Assembly: GCF_007786235.1 (NCBI RefSeq)
Contig: NZ_VNFK01000012.1
Location: 1 to 64,000, forward strand
From: Paenarthrobacter nitroguajacolicus
Lineage (GTDB): Bacteria > Actinomycetota > Actinomycetes > Actinomycetales > Micrococcaceae
Direction: 5' to 3'
Length of the DNA: 64,000 nucleotides
This document shows, in pieces, positions 37,741 to 46,154 of this stretch (the first letter of the stretch is position 1; the number at the start of each line of letters is the position of its first letter). A model generated the notes under the pieces. That model had not been told where the DNA came from. It was given only the letters and a program-made list of their open reading frames with translations, and did no database searches. Made by a program: the position numbers and the translations under genes.

Positions 37741-38633
37741 CGCTTTGCTCGCAGGGCATTGGCGATTCCGTCGCCCAGGAACGTGAGCGAGAGGCTGGCG
37801 AGAATAACGGCTGCGCCCGGAATCAACACCAGCGTGTAGTTTCCGGAGGCCAGGAACTGCTGGCCGTCACTGATCATCTGTCCCCAATCAGGAGTCGGCG
37901 GGACGATGCCCAACCCGAAGTAGCTCAGCGTGACGATCACGCCGATGTTGGATACGACGTCGCTCATGGCGAACACAACTGCTTGCGTCATGGTGTTTGG
38001 CAAGACGTGCCGGACCACGATCCGGGCTTTGCCCAGCCCACCCGTCTCACAGGATTGAATGAAATCCCTGTCCCTGACCACGAGCGTTTCGGCGCGCACT
38101 ATCCTCGCGTAGGAAACCCAGCTCACAATGCTGATCGCCAGGAAAATACTCATGGGACCGTTGCCGAAAACGAAGACCAGCGTGATGACCAGGACGAAGA
38201 ACGGGAAAGCGGAAACGACGTCCGCAATGCGCATGATGAGGGTGTCGAACCAGCCCCCGAAATATCCGCACAATGCGCCCACAATCGTCCCCAGGACAAA
38301 GGGGAAAAGGACAGCCAGGACCGCAATTCCCAAGTCGCTGCGGGCACCGAAAAGAAGGCGGCTCCACGTGTCCCGGCCCAGGTTATCTGTTCCGAGAGGG
38401 TGCGCGGCCGTTGGCCCCGACAAGGCATTGGCCAGGTCCTGGGCTGTTGGATCGTAGGGGGTAAGGATCGGGGCAAACACTGCCGCCAGGACCATCGCAC
38501 CGAAGACGACACCCCCGATGAGGAGCTCGATGTTTGATCCACGGCCCCATGGCCTTATCCGCGAGCGCCACGGAGGTTTGCTGCCACCGAGTCCGGTTGC
38601 GGGTGCAGTTGGGGGAAGAAGCGTCTGTGTCAT
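37737..38633 (-). CDS. Peptide ABC transporter permease (DppC type), importer 2
   Basis: A 298-residue permease with an N-terminal cytosolic stretch, the DppC block HPLGTDNLGRDTWSRLLFGA, six membrane helices and the EAA loop near CETGGLGKARIVVRHVLPN. Here it is a free-standing protein, unlike the fused DppC-DppD of importer 1. It overlaps genes on both sides by four bases. Confidence 0.92.
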   Translation of the reverse strand: MTQTLLPPTAPATGLGGSKPPWRSRIRPWGRGSNIELLIGGVVFGAMVLAAVFAPILTPYDPTAQDLANALSGPTAAHPLGTDNLGRDTWSRLLFGARSDLGIAVLAVLFPFVLGTIVGALCGYFGGWFDTLIMRIADVVSAFPFFVLVITLVFVFGNGPMSIFLAISIVSWVSYARIVRAETLVVRDRDFIQSCETGGLGKARIVVRHVLPNTMTQAVVFAMSDVVSNIGVIVTLSYFGLGIVPPTPDWGQMISDGQQFLASGNYTLVLIPGAAVILASLSLTFLGDGIANALRAKR

Positions 38634-39565
38634 GCCAGTCTCGCTCTCGGATCAAGCAGTGCATAGGAAAGATCAGTGACCAGGTAGACCACAACCACGA
38701 TGCCGGCAAAGACAAGGGTGGTTGCTTGGACCACTGGGAAGTCCCTTCCGAGGATGCCGGCCAGCATAAGGCTTCCCATTCCCGGAATGGCAAAGACCTT
38801 CTCCACCACCAGCGCCCCTCCAGCCAGGACACCGGCTTGGATCCCCAGGATGGTTACCCCGGAGATGCTGCCGTTGCGGATGGCGTAGGCGGCCAGCACG
38901 GTAGCTGGCTTCAGGCCCTTGGAGTGGCCAAAAGCCACAAAGTCACTCTGCAATGCGTCCGTCAGCGACGCCCGGAGGCTGTTGACCAGCATGGGCACAA
39001 TTCCCAAGGCGATCGTCAGGGACGGCAGGACGAGTGAGTGCAGGTGTTCCGCCGTCGTCCTTCCGTAGCCCCCCACGGGAAACCAGTGCAGCTTGAGGCC
39101 GAAGACAATGACCAAGAGAGTTCCGGTCAGGAACGCAGGAGTTCCCTGCGCCACGGCTCCGAAGATCCGCACCCCAATGTCGGCGCCTCCGCGGCCGCGG
39201 ACTGCGACCCACGTTGCAAGCGGGAGGGAGATGACGACGGCGAAAGTCACCGCCATCAGCATGAGCAGGAGCGTGGTGGGCAGCCGATCGGCGAGCAGCG
39301 ACACTATGGGCGACCGGTACTGGAACGATGTTCCCAAGTTGCCGCTGATCAGGTCAGTCAGGAAATGCCAATACTGTACGGTCAGGGGCTGGTCCAGTCC
39401 CCACTCGGCTCGAAGGGCTTGAACGGCCGATTCGGAGGCTTTGTCGCCCAGGGTTGTGCGGGCTGGATCTCCAGGAGTGGCATGGACAAGCACGAACGTC
39501 GCCGTGACGACGCCCCAGACCACCAGGACGAGCAGGCCCAGCCGGCGGGCCAGGAACCGGATCAT
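38630..39565 (-). CDS. Peptide ABC transporter permease (DppB type), importer 2
   Basis: A 311-residue six-helix permease opening with RFLARRLGLLVLVVWGVVTA and HATPGDPARTTLG, with the EAA loop near SDFVAFGHSKGLKPATVL. ATG 39565 gives the standard DppB N-terminus. It lies 52 bases after the binding protein gene on the same strand. Confidence 0.92.
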   Translation of the reverse strand: MIRFLARRLGLLVLVVWGVVTATFVLVHATPGDPARTTLGDKASESAVQALRAEWGLDQPLTVQYWHFLTDLISGNLGTSFQYRSPIVSLLADRLPTTLLLMLMAVTFAVVISLPLATWVAVRGRGGADIGVRIFGAVAQGTPAFLTGTLLVIVFGLKLHWFPVGGYGRTTAEHLHSLVLPSLTIALGIVPMLVNSLRASLTDALQSDFVAFGHSKGLKPATVLAAYAIRNGSISGVTILGIQAGVLAGGALVVEKVFAIPGMGSLMLAGILGRDFPVVQATTLVFAGIVVVVYLVTDLSYALLDPRARLA

Positions 39566-39617
39566 CTGTCCTCACCCCATTCCCGGAGGTTCTCGGCTTC
39601 CGGCTGGGTTCCCGGGA

Positions 39618-41180
39618 CTACTTCGACAGCCACGTGTTGACCAGGTTGTAGTTACCGGTGATGGACGGCTGGAAGCCGTGGACCCTGTCGCTGTAACTGT
39701 AGAGGCTGGGCAGGTAGAACAGCGGCACCAGTGGTTGGTCGTCGTCAACCTTCGCCTGGATGGTGGAGTAGACCTTTTTCCTCTCAGCCTGGTCACTAAG
39801 GCCTGCCGCCTGGCTTATCAAGGCGTCGACGTCCTGGTTTTCATATCCTGTGTACAAGGAGTTGGAGCCACCGGCTTTCGACACGATGAACCGCACCATT
39901 TCGTCGGGGTCCGTGATGTCGGTGGTGGCCACACTGATCGCCATGTCGTAGTCCATCGACTTCCGGGCGGCCCGCTGCGCTGCCGGCTCCATCTGGTTGA
40001 TGGTCAGCGTGATACCTATTTCGGCAAGCTCACCCTGCAGGATCTGGGCAATGGTCAATTGGGTTGCGTTGCCACTGCTCACCAGGATGCTCGCATTGAA
40101 GCCCTGCGGCTGGGACGACAACGTCATCTCCTTCTTCGCTTCGTCGAGGTTGTACTGCCGGCCCTTCACGTTTGCGTCGTACGCCCAGTACGCGGGGCTG
40201 AGGAATGACCCGGCCGGGGCCCCCTTTCCGAAGTAGGCGGCCTTGAGTATCGCCTCGCGGTCAATGGCATAAGCGATGGCCCGCCGCACGTGGAGATCCG
40301 AGAAGGGAGTCCTGGTGTTGTTGAGCGTGAGGAAACTGGTGAGGCTGCTCTCAAATGCCGACGCCTTCAATCCCGGAGTCGACGACAAAGCATCGAAGCT
40401 GCTCGCGGCAGGCGTCTCATTGATGCTGATCTGACCACCCTGCAGTTGGGTTGCCCTGGTATTGGCATCTGCCACGGCAACGAAGGTCACGGCGTCAAGG
40501 TACGGCTTGTCTTTCCCCCAGTAGGACGTGTTCTTGACGAGCTCCAACTGTTGCCCCTTGGTCCAGCTCTTGACTTTGAAAGGCCCCGATCCCACCGGGT
40601 CCTTGGCGAACTCTTCCTTGGACTTGCCGCCATAGTTCTCGGGAACTATGGAGTTTGCGAACAGGGCAAGCACCGACGGCAGGGGTGTCCATGCAGCTTT
40701 CGTCTTCACCACTACGGTCTCCGGCGACGGAGCTTCGATCACGGCGATCTGCTCATTCAGGAAACCGGACGGGAGATCCGGGTCCGAGGCGGTGTCCAGG
40801 GAGAACTTCACGTCCGCAGACGTAAGCGGGGTGCCGTCCGAGAAAGTGATTCCGGGCCGCAGCGTGAAAGTCCAGGCCAGCTTGTCTTCGGACTGGACCC
40901 AGTCCGTCGCGAGGGCGGGCTGGACGCTTTCGCCGTCCACCGAAGGAACAAGAAGGGTGTCGTAGATTTCCTCAACTGTCCAAATGGACTCGTTGTCGGT
41001 GGCGTCCGTCGGCATCAGCGTCGCAACGTCCGCCTCCCGGGCCATGACAAGGTGCCCACCCGGCTGCGGGGTTCCTGGATCATCCGAGGATGAAGAAGGA
41101 CCCGGGGAACACCCCACCAGTAGCAGTGACGAGATGACAGTCGAGGCGGCCAACGCTGGCAGCCATTTCTTTTGAATCAT
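39618..41180 (-). CDS. Peptide ABC transporter substrate-binding lipoprotein, importer 2
   Basis: A 520-residue SBP family 5 lipoprotein with lipobox LLLVGCSPG (Cys at about residue 24) and a short Ser/Asp-rich linker. FTLRPGITFSDGTPLTSADV is the family signature. It belongs to the same operon as its permeases, unlike importer 1. It is 62 bases downstream of the second D-aminopeptidase, which suggests D-residue-containing peptides as ligands. Confidence 0.93.
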   Translation of the reverse strand: MIQKKWLPALAASTVISSLLLVGCSPGPSSSSDDPGTPQPGGHLVMAREADVATLMPTDATDNESIWTVEEIYDTLLVPSVDGESVQPALATDWVQSEDKLAWTFTLRPGITFSDGTPLTSADVKFSLDTASDPDLPSGFLNEQIAVIEAPSPETVVVKTKAAWTPLPSVLALFANSIVPENYGGKSKEEFAKDPVGSGPFKVKSWTKGQQLELVKNTSYWGKDKPYLDAVTFVAVADANTRATQLQGGQISINETPAASSFDALSSTPGLKASAFESSLTSFLTLNNTRTPFSDLHVRRAIAYAIDREAILKAAYFGKGAPAGSFLSPAYWAYDANVKGRQYNLDEAKKEMTLSSQPQGFNASILVSSGNATQLTIAQILQGELAEIGITLTINQMEPAAQRAARKSMDYDMAISVATTDITDPDEMVRFIVSKAGGSNSLYTGYENQDVDALISQAAGLSDQAERKKVYSTIQAKVDDDQPLVPLFYLPSLYSYSDRVHGFQPSITGNYNLVNTWLSK

Positions 41181-41242
41181 TGTTTGTCCTCTTAAATGCG
41201 GGCCTCGGCCCGAGGGTGATGTACTGCAGCAGTGCTGCGGGT

Positions 41243-42088
41243 TCAGGTCCGGTTGACCAGCGAGTACACAGTGCGGGCCGCGACGCCCGCCAGGTTGTAA
41301 CTGGTTGCGATCATGCCGAGCAGCTCATCCGCCGATTCCACTTCCCGCGAAATCGACAGGTTGCTGGTGCGGCGCACCCCAGGCACTGCCTCCACGAGTT
41401 CCGCCGCCAGAGCTGTTTGGAATCCGATTTCCAGGTGAAGACGGTCCGGGACGGGCAGGAGGCGGGTGCCGCCCACCCCACGCACGGCAGCAGTGGCGGT
41501 CTCACGGATCCGCCGTCGTGCCTCTTGCGGGGACAAGCTGTTGGCAGCCATGACGCCTCTGGCGTCCTTGACCTGAACGGTCCGGACACCGGGGAAAGTG
41601 CTTTGGGCCAGTCCGCAGATCACGTTGTCCCCTGTCACGAGGCCAACGGGCACTCCCCTGGTGGCAGCAAACATGGCATTGACTGATGCCTCGGATGCCA
41701 CTGCACCGTTGACGTGGAAGCTTGCGAAGTACCCTGAAAACGAATGCGCCAGCACGCCCTCGGAGCCGGCCGGCGCGTGGTATCCGACATACAGCGCCAC
41801 ATCAAAATCCGGGGTGAGTCCTTCGGCCATACAGAACGCTTTGGGCGAACCGAAGATGACGCGGGCGCGCGGGTCCAGCTGCTCGTGAAGGAGATTGTCC
41901 ATGGTGCCGTGGCTGTCGTTGACCAGAACCTCGGTGGCGCCGCCGTGGAAAGCACCCTCAATGGCGGCATTGGTTTCTGCAGTCATGAGCTGTTGGGCAC
42001 GGGGGTACCCGCTGCCGCCGCGAATGACTTGGTCATATGTCGCGATTCCGGCAATTCCCTCCATGTCCACTGAGATATAAACCCGCAT
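41243..42088 (-). CDS. dppA: M55 family D-aminopeptidase, copy 2
   Basis: A 281-residue protein colinear and very similar to the 35040 copy. D8, E10, H60, H104, H115 and E133 are all retained. Differences cluster in the C-terminal half, for instance around VRRTSNLSISREV against VSRVSNMVIAREV. It is followed by the binding protein and transporter genes in one operon, the same order of functions as B. subtilis dppABCDE. AAGGAG lies upstream of ATG 42088. The copies may differ in peptide preference or in regulation. Confidence 0.94.
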   Translation of the reverse strand: MRVYISVDMEGIAGIATYDQVIRGGSGYPRAQQLMTAETNAAIEGAFHGGATEVLVNDSHGTMDNLLHEQLDPRARVIFGSPKAFCMAEGLTPDFDVALYVGYHAPAGSEGVLAHSFSGYFASFHVNGAVASEASVNAMFAATRGVPVGLVTGDNVICGLAQSTFPGVRTVQVKDARGVMAANSLSPQEARRRIRETATAAVRGVGGTRLLPVPDRLHLEIGFQTALAAELVEAVPGVRRTSNLSISREVESADELLGMIATSYNLAGVAARTVYSLVNRT

Positions 42089-42166
42089 AATGAATCTCCT
42101 TAAGATCGGCCGTAGTGCCGTTGGTGTCAGCCGATCCTTCGACTGTTCCGCCCAGAGTGGACGGTT

Positions 42167-43450
42167 CTAGAAATAGGTCCTGATGGCATTCATGACTCTG
42201 TAGGAGTCATCGACAAGTGGAATGAGAGTCCACCTGTCGAAGGCGGAGCACGGGTGGGATATCCCGAGGCAGACCAGGTCGCCCACTCCGATGCGGTCCT
42301 GGGCGGAAAAAGACAGGAAGAGGTGCTGGTCATTGAGGGAGGTGACTTGGGCGTTGATGGGAGGCCGATCGACGCCGCCGCTCCTCACCAGCAAGGGAAT
42401 CGGCATGCCGGCGTCGTACGGAACGTCCCGCCGCCCACAGCCAACAATGGCCAAGCCTGGAGAGGGGACAGACAGGACAGTCGCCCAAACCTCCAACGCA
42501 GGAATGAAAGGCTCCGCTTCGTCGCGGAACGGCGAGGTCAGTTGATAGAGGCCATGATCGTGCGTGATGTAGCAACCGCTGCGCAGAACCACCCGGATGG
42601 ACGGCCCCTCCCAGTCGCCGATGAATACCCGGACCACTTCGTCAAAGTAGGAGCTGCCGCCACACGTCACTATCGCGTTCGTGGGCAGCAAGGCAGCGCT
42701 GTGGAGGTCCCTGACTGTCGCAGCAAGGTGGGCAAGGAATGTCCGTGCGGCGATGAGCCGGTGAAGGGCGGATTCCCCGGGGACAAGTCCCTCGAATCCT
42801 TCAACTCCCACCAAATCCAGGTGGGAGGAGCCGTCGATGGCATGAGCGACCGCCAGAGCCTCCTCTGTGGTCCTGCATCCGGCCCGTCCCTGGTGGTAGC
42901 CAAGCTCCAGCAGCACGGGAAGGGGCCGTTCCACATCGCCAACAATTTTCAGTTCTGCGTCCATCAGTTGCACGCCTGCATGGGAATCCACCAGCACGTA
43001 CACTTCCCTGGCTTCATCTTCCCGCCGGAAAGCGCAGATCCACTCGAGGTCACTCCTGGCAAGAACCTGATTGGCGATGATCATCCGCTCCACGCCGAAC
43101 TCCGCCAGGACCCGCGCTTGCGAGACAGTGGCGACGGTGACGGCCCATGCTCCCGCCTCCAGCTGCCTGTGAACGAGTTGTGGGCTCATGGTGGTCTTCG
43201 CGTGCGGGGCAAGGAAGACGCCGCGTTTTTTGCACCAGCCGGCCATCCGCTCAATGTTGTGGGCCAGCTCTTTTTCTTTGAGCACCATCACCGGCAAAGA
43301 AAAATCACCATTAAGCGCATTCCATTGGCGCTCCGGGATTTCAGCCAGGGACATTCCGGAAATGCCTGGGGGAAATGCCTTGAAATGGTAGTCCACGGGG
43401 TTGGTGGGAATTGTTCGCTCTGCTGATGCGGGCAGGGTTTCTGTTGCCAT
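42167..43450 (-). CDS. D-serine dehydratase-like / alanine-racemase-fold PLP enzyme
   Basis: A 427-residue enzyme of the DSD1 / D-threonine aldolase family. LAPHAKTTMSP has the PLP lysine K85, and a C-terminal DSD1-type domain carries SHPC, the H-x-C pair that binds zinc in D-serine dehydratase. Such enzymes remove water or aldehyde from D-hydroxy amino acids. ATG 43450 follows GAGGAG; the frame runs almost 100 codons further without support. It lies in the minus-strand D-peptide operon and is divergent from an AsnC regulator. The likely substrate is a D-amino acid freed by the D-aminopeptidases. Confidence 0.87.
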   Translation of the reverse strand: MATETLPASAERTIPTNPVDYHFKAFPPGISGMSLAEIPERQWNALNGDFSLPVMVLKEKELAHNIERMAGWCKKRGVFLAPHAKTTMSPQLVHRQLEAGAWAVTVATVSQARVLAEFGVERMIIANQVLARSDLEWICAFRREDEAREVYVLVDSHAGVQLMDAELKIVGDVERPLPVLLELGYHQGRAGCRTTEEALAVAHAIDGSSHLDLVGVEGFEGLVPGESALHRLIAARTFLAHLAATVRDLHSAALLPTNAIVTCGGSSYFDEVVRVFIGDWEGPSIRVVLRSGCYITHDHGLYQLTSPFRDEAEPFIPALEVWATVLSVPSPGLAIVGCGRRDVPYDAGMPIPLLVRSGGVDRPPINAQVTSLNDQHLFLSFSAQDRIGVGDLVCLGISHPCSAFDRWTLIPLVDDSYRVMNAIRTYF

Positions 43451-43618
43451 GAAAGAAGTTCTCCTCGATGTCACTTCGAAGATTACGCGGTGCTGAATGC
43501 GATCCCTTAGTGCCACAGGCAGAGCCGAAGGCCGTTGTTTCGTCCTTTTGGACAATGAGTTTTGGCCGTGGTGCGCCTCGCTCCGGGTGTTCGGCGGCGC
43601 GCTCTTGACGATCGTCAC

Positions 43619-44122
43619 ATGACTGATACGTTTGCCGTCATGGCCAATGCGGATCCCCGAGCACTCCAGAACTTCGACGGAACAGACAAAGCCGTTTTCA
43701 GGGCGCTCGACGACGACCCTCGGGTGCCCGTCCTCTTCCTCGCCCAAAGGCTGGGGTTGGCACGGGGAACTGTCCAGGCACGACTCGAAAGGAAGATGGC
43801 AGCCAACTGTCTTCGGCCGAACAGCACCCGGATTACCCCTGATTCACTGGGACTGCCCATATCGGCACTCGTCACGGCGGAGGTGGAGCAATCGTCACTT
43901 GCCGCAGCCGTTGAGGCCCTGAGCGGAATCCCGGAAATCATCGAGGTGTACGGGATGGCAGGAGAAGCCGACCTCGCCATACGGGTCGTGGCGAAGGACA
44001 CCGAAGACCTCTTCCGGCTCGGACAACAGATCACCGATTGCGCGGGAATTCGGCGAACCACCACGTCACTTCTGCTGAAAAAGCTGGTCCCGTACCGAAT
44101 CAGCCAGCTGCTCCACGACTAA
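43619..44122 (+). CDS. Lrp/AsnC family transcriptional regulator
   Basis: A 167-residue protein with an N-terminal helix-turn-helix (about 18-60, including VPVLFLAQRLGLARGTVQARL) and a RAM/AsnC ligand domain (about 75-150) containing GIPEIIEVYGMAGEADLAIRV. ATG 43619 is chosen for family length. Divergent from the D-amino acid enzyme gene with 168 bases between, so it probably senses an amino acid and controls that operon. It could also act on etfBA downstream. Confidence 0.87.
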   Translation: MTDTFAVMANADPRALQNFDGTDKAVFRALDDDPRVPVLFLAQRLGLARGTVQARLERKMAANCLRPNSTRITPDSLGLPISALVTAEVEQSSLAAAVEALSGIPEIIEVYGMAGEADLAIRVVAKDTEDLFRLGQQITDCAGIRRTTTSLLLKKLVPYRISQLLHD

Positions 44123-44132
44123 CACCCCGCAC

Positions 44133-44184
44133 GGTGAACAATTTCCGGCCTCCGGACCATGGTGAATGAATCACCGTGTTCACC
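44133..44184. promoter_or_regulatory. Nested inverted repeats between the AsnC gene and etfB
   Basis: GGTGAACA (44133-44140) is complementary to TGTTCACC (44177-44184). Between them GGTGA-ATGAA-TCACC (44161-44175) is a second dyad. TTGACT at 44208-44213 could be the -35 of etfBA. The repeats may be AsnC operators or a weak terminator. Confidence 0.35.
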
Positions 44185-44287
44185 CGGATGACACTGCATT
44201 GTCCACATTGACTCGGCTGCGTAGCGTCCTTCGCAACTATTCCTGTGCGCTCAAATATGCGCTCTGGAAAATGCAAGGAGTTGTTCA

Positions 44288-45070
44288 ATGAAGATCATCG
44301 TGCTCGTGAAGCAGGTTCCAGATACATCGGAAGAAAGAACGCTGGACACTGAATCAGGATTCCTTGAGAGGGATCCGCAAGGAAATGTACTGGACGAAAT
44401 CAGCGAACGCGCGTTGGAAGTGGCACTTCGCCATAAGGACTCGCACAAAGGCACGGAAGTCGTGGCCCTCACCATGGGCCCTTCGGATGCGTTGAAAGCC
44501 CTCCGGAAGGCCCTGTCCATGGGAGCGGACTCCGGGGTGCATGTGGCTGATGATGCGTTGGCAGGGGCCGACGCGATGTGGACATCCCGGGTGCTTGCGG
44601 CGGCCGCCAGCGCCGAGGGATTCGATCTTGTCATTACCGGCAATGAATCCACCGACGGCAAGTGCGGGGTTGTGCCGGCAATGGTTGCCGAGCACCTGCG
44701 CCTGCCGCTTGTTGGCTCCTTAGACTCCCCCGGTATCAGCGCCGAGTCGGTCAGCGGGCGGCGTGAGTGCGGGACGGGAACCATGACCGTCCGCGCTGGG
44801 CTCCCGGCGGTAATGAGCGTCACTGAACGTTCCGCAGAGGCACGTTTCCCCACCTTCAAAGGCATTCTGACGGCAAAGAAGAAGTCAGTAAAGAACGTGG
44901 CCTTGGCCGAGCTTGGACTCTCTGGGGCCACGGTATCGACGGCGGGACGGTCAGTCATCCTCTCCGTCGCCCGGGTGGAGGGCCGTTCAGGCGGCAGAAA
45001 GATTGTTGACCACAATGGTTCGGCCGCCACGGAGCTCATGGAGTTCCTCGCCGACCGCCAACTGCTGTAG
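44288..45070 (+). CDS. etfB: Electron transfer flavoprotein beta subunit
   Basis: A 260-residue protein opening KIIVLVKQVPDTSEERTLD, with VALTMGPSDALKALRKALSMGAD and the EtfB signature VMSVTERSAEARFPTFKGI. With EtfA it passes electrons from acyl-CoA dehydrogenases to the quinone pool. AAGGAG is eight bases upstream. Twelve bases separate it from etfA. Confidence 0.95.
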   Translation: MKIIVLVKQVPDTSEERTLDTESGFLERDPQGNVLDEISERALEVALRHKDSHKGTEVVALTMGPSDALKALRKALSMGADSGVHVADDALAGADAMWTSRVLAAAASAEGFDLVITGNESTDGKCGVVPAMVAEHLRLPLVGSLDSPGISAESVSGRRECGTGTMTVRAGLPAVMSVTERSAEARFPTFKGILTAKKKSVKNVALAELGLSGATVSTAGRSVILSVARVEGRSGGRKIVDHNGSAATELMEFLADRQLL

Positions 45071-45082
45071 GAGGAATCACCC

Positions 45083-46048
45083 ATGTCGAACATCGTGGCA
45101 TTCATAGAATTGTCCCAGGACGGCGGGCCTGGTCCCGGAGCCCGCGAAGTCCTCAAGGCGGCTTCACAACTGGGCGATCCCATTGCTGTCTTGGCAACCA
45201 GTTCCCTTAGCGGCTCTACCGTTGGGCAATTGGCCGCACTTGGAGCCAAAGGCGTCTTCGCCGGTGAAACGGAACTGACGTCGTCGTGTCTCCAGGAACC
45301 GGAGGTGGAAACACTCGCCAAGGCAGTCCAGGCGCTCGACCCCGCGGCCGTGCTGGTTGTGAACACCACCTCAGGACGCGAGATAGCGGCCCGGTTGGCG
45401 GTCCGGGCCAGCGGAGGACTCACTGCCGATGCGGTGGCCGTCCGAAAGCAGGACGGGATGGTGGTTGCCACGCGGCTCGTCCTCGGCGGCACATACTCAG
45501 TGGATTCGACGGTCGAGGATGGACTCCCGGTCATCACTCTCCGGCCAGGCGCCTTCGAAGGCCAGGCGCGTCCTGCGGAGCCTGTGGTGACCAGCCTTGG
45601 ACTGAAGGTTGACACGCGGGCGGCGGCCGCCGTCGAAGCGTTCACTCCGGGTGCCGATTCGCACCGTCCCGACCTCCGGACGGCGGAACGGGTGGTGGCG
45701 GGCGGACGAGGGTTGCTCTCCAAGGAGAACTTCGTCCTGGTCGAGCAGCTCGCCGACGCCCTCGGCGCAGCCGTAGGTGCTTCCCGCGCTGCAGTGGACA
45801 GCGGCTTCATCGCTTCCGGAGCACAAGTGGGCCAGACGGGAGTCAGCGTTTCACCCGAGCTGTATGTGGCGCTCGGTATCTCCGGAGCCGTTCAGCACCG
45901 GGCGGGAATGCAATCGTCAAAGACCATTGTGGCGATCAATAAGGACGCGGATGCTCCGATCTTTGATATCGCGGATTTCGGCATAGTGGGCGATGCCACC
46001 ACCGTGGTGCCGCAGCTGCTTCATGCGATGGCAGTCCGCACGCCCTGA
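45083..46048 (+). CDS. etfA: Electron transfer flavoprotein alpha subunit
   Basis: A 321-residue protein whose C-terminal domain carries the FAD-binding signature: LSKENFVLVEQLADALGAAV, GASRAAVDSGF, GQTGVSVSPELYVALGISGA and INKDADAPIFDIADFGIVGD. Translated after AGGAGG. Partner of EtfB. The convergent branched-chain oxo-acid dehydrogenase operon generates acyl-CoA whose dehydrogenation would need this flavoprotein. Confidence 0.96.
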   Translation: MSNIVAFIELSQDGGPGPGAREVLKAASQLGDPIAVLATSSLSGSTVGQLAALGAKGVFAGETELTSSCLQEPEVETLAKAVQALDPAAVLVVNTTSGREIAARLAVRASGGLTADAVAVRKQDGMVVATRLVLGGTYSVDSTVEDGLPVITLRPGAFEGQARPAEPVVTSLGLKVDTRAAAAVEAFTPGADSHRPDLRTAERVVAGGRGLLSKENFVLVEQLADALGAAVGASRAAVDSGFIASGAQVGQTGVSVSPELYVALGISGAVQHRAGMQSSKTIVAINKDADAPIFDIADFGIVGDATTVVPQLLHAMAVRTP

Positions 46049-46087
46049 CGGTCAAGTGCCAGCTGTCCCGGACCGGGGCATAACAAC

Positions 46088-46120
46088 GGCGGGCGGCTCC
46101 GGGTTTCGGAGCGGCCCGCC
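46088..46120. terminator. Terminator between convergent etfA and the E2 gene
   Basis: GGCGGGCGGCTCC (46088-46100) and GGAGCGGCCCGCC (46108-46120) pair with one mismatch around a seven-base loop, then TTCCGTC. Placed between convergent genes, it may serve both. Confidence 0.65.
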
Positions 46121-46154
46121 TTCCGTCGACCCATAAGGCTCGCGGTTTCCTGCG

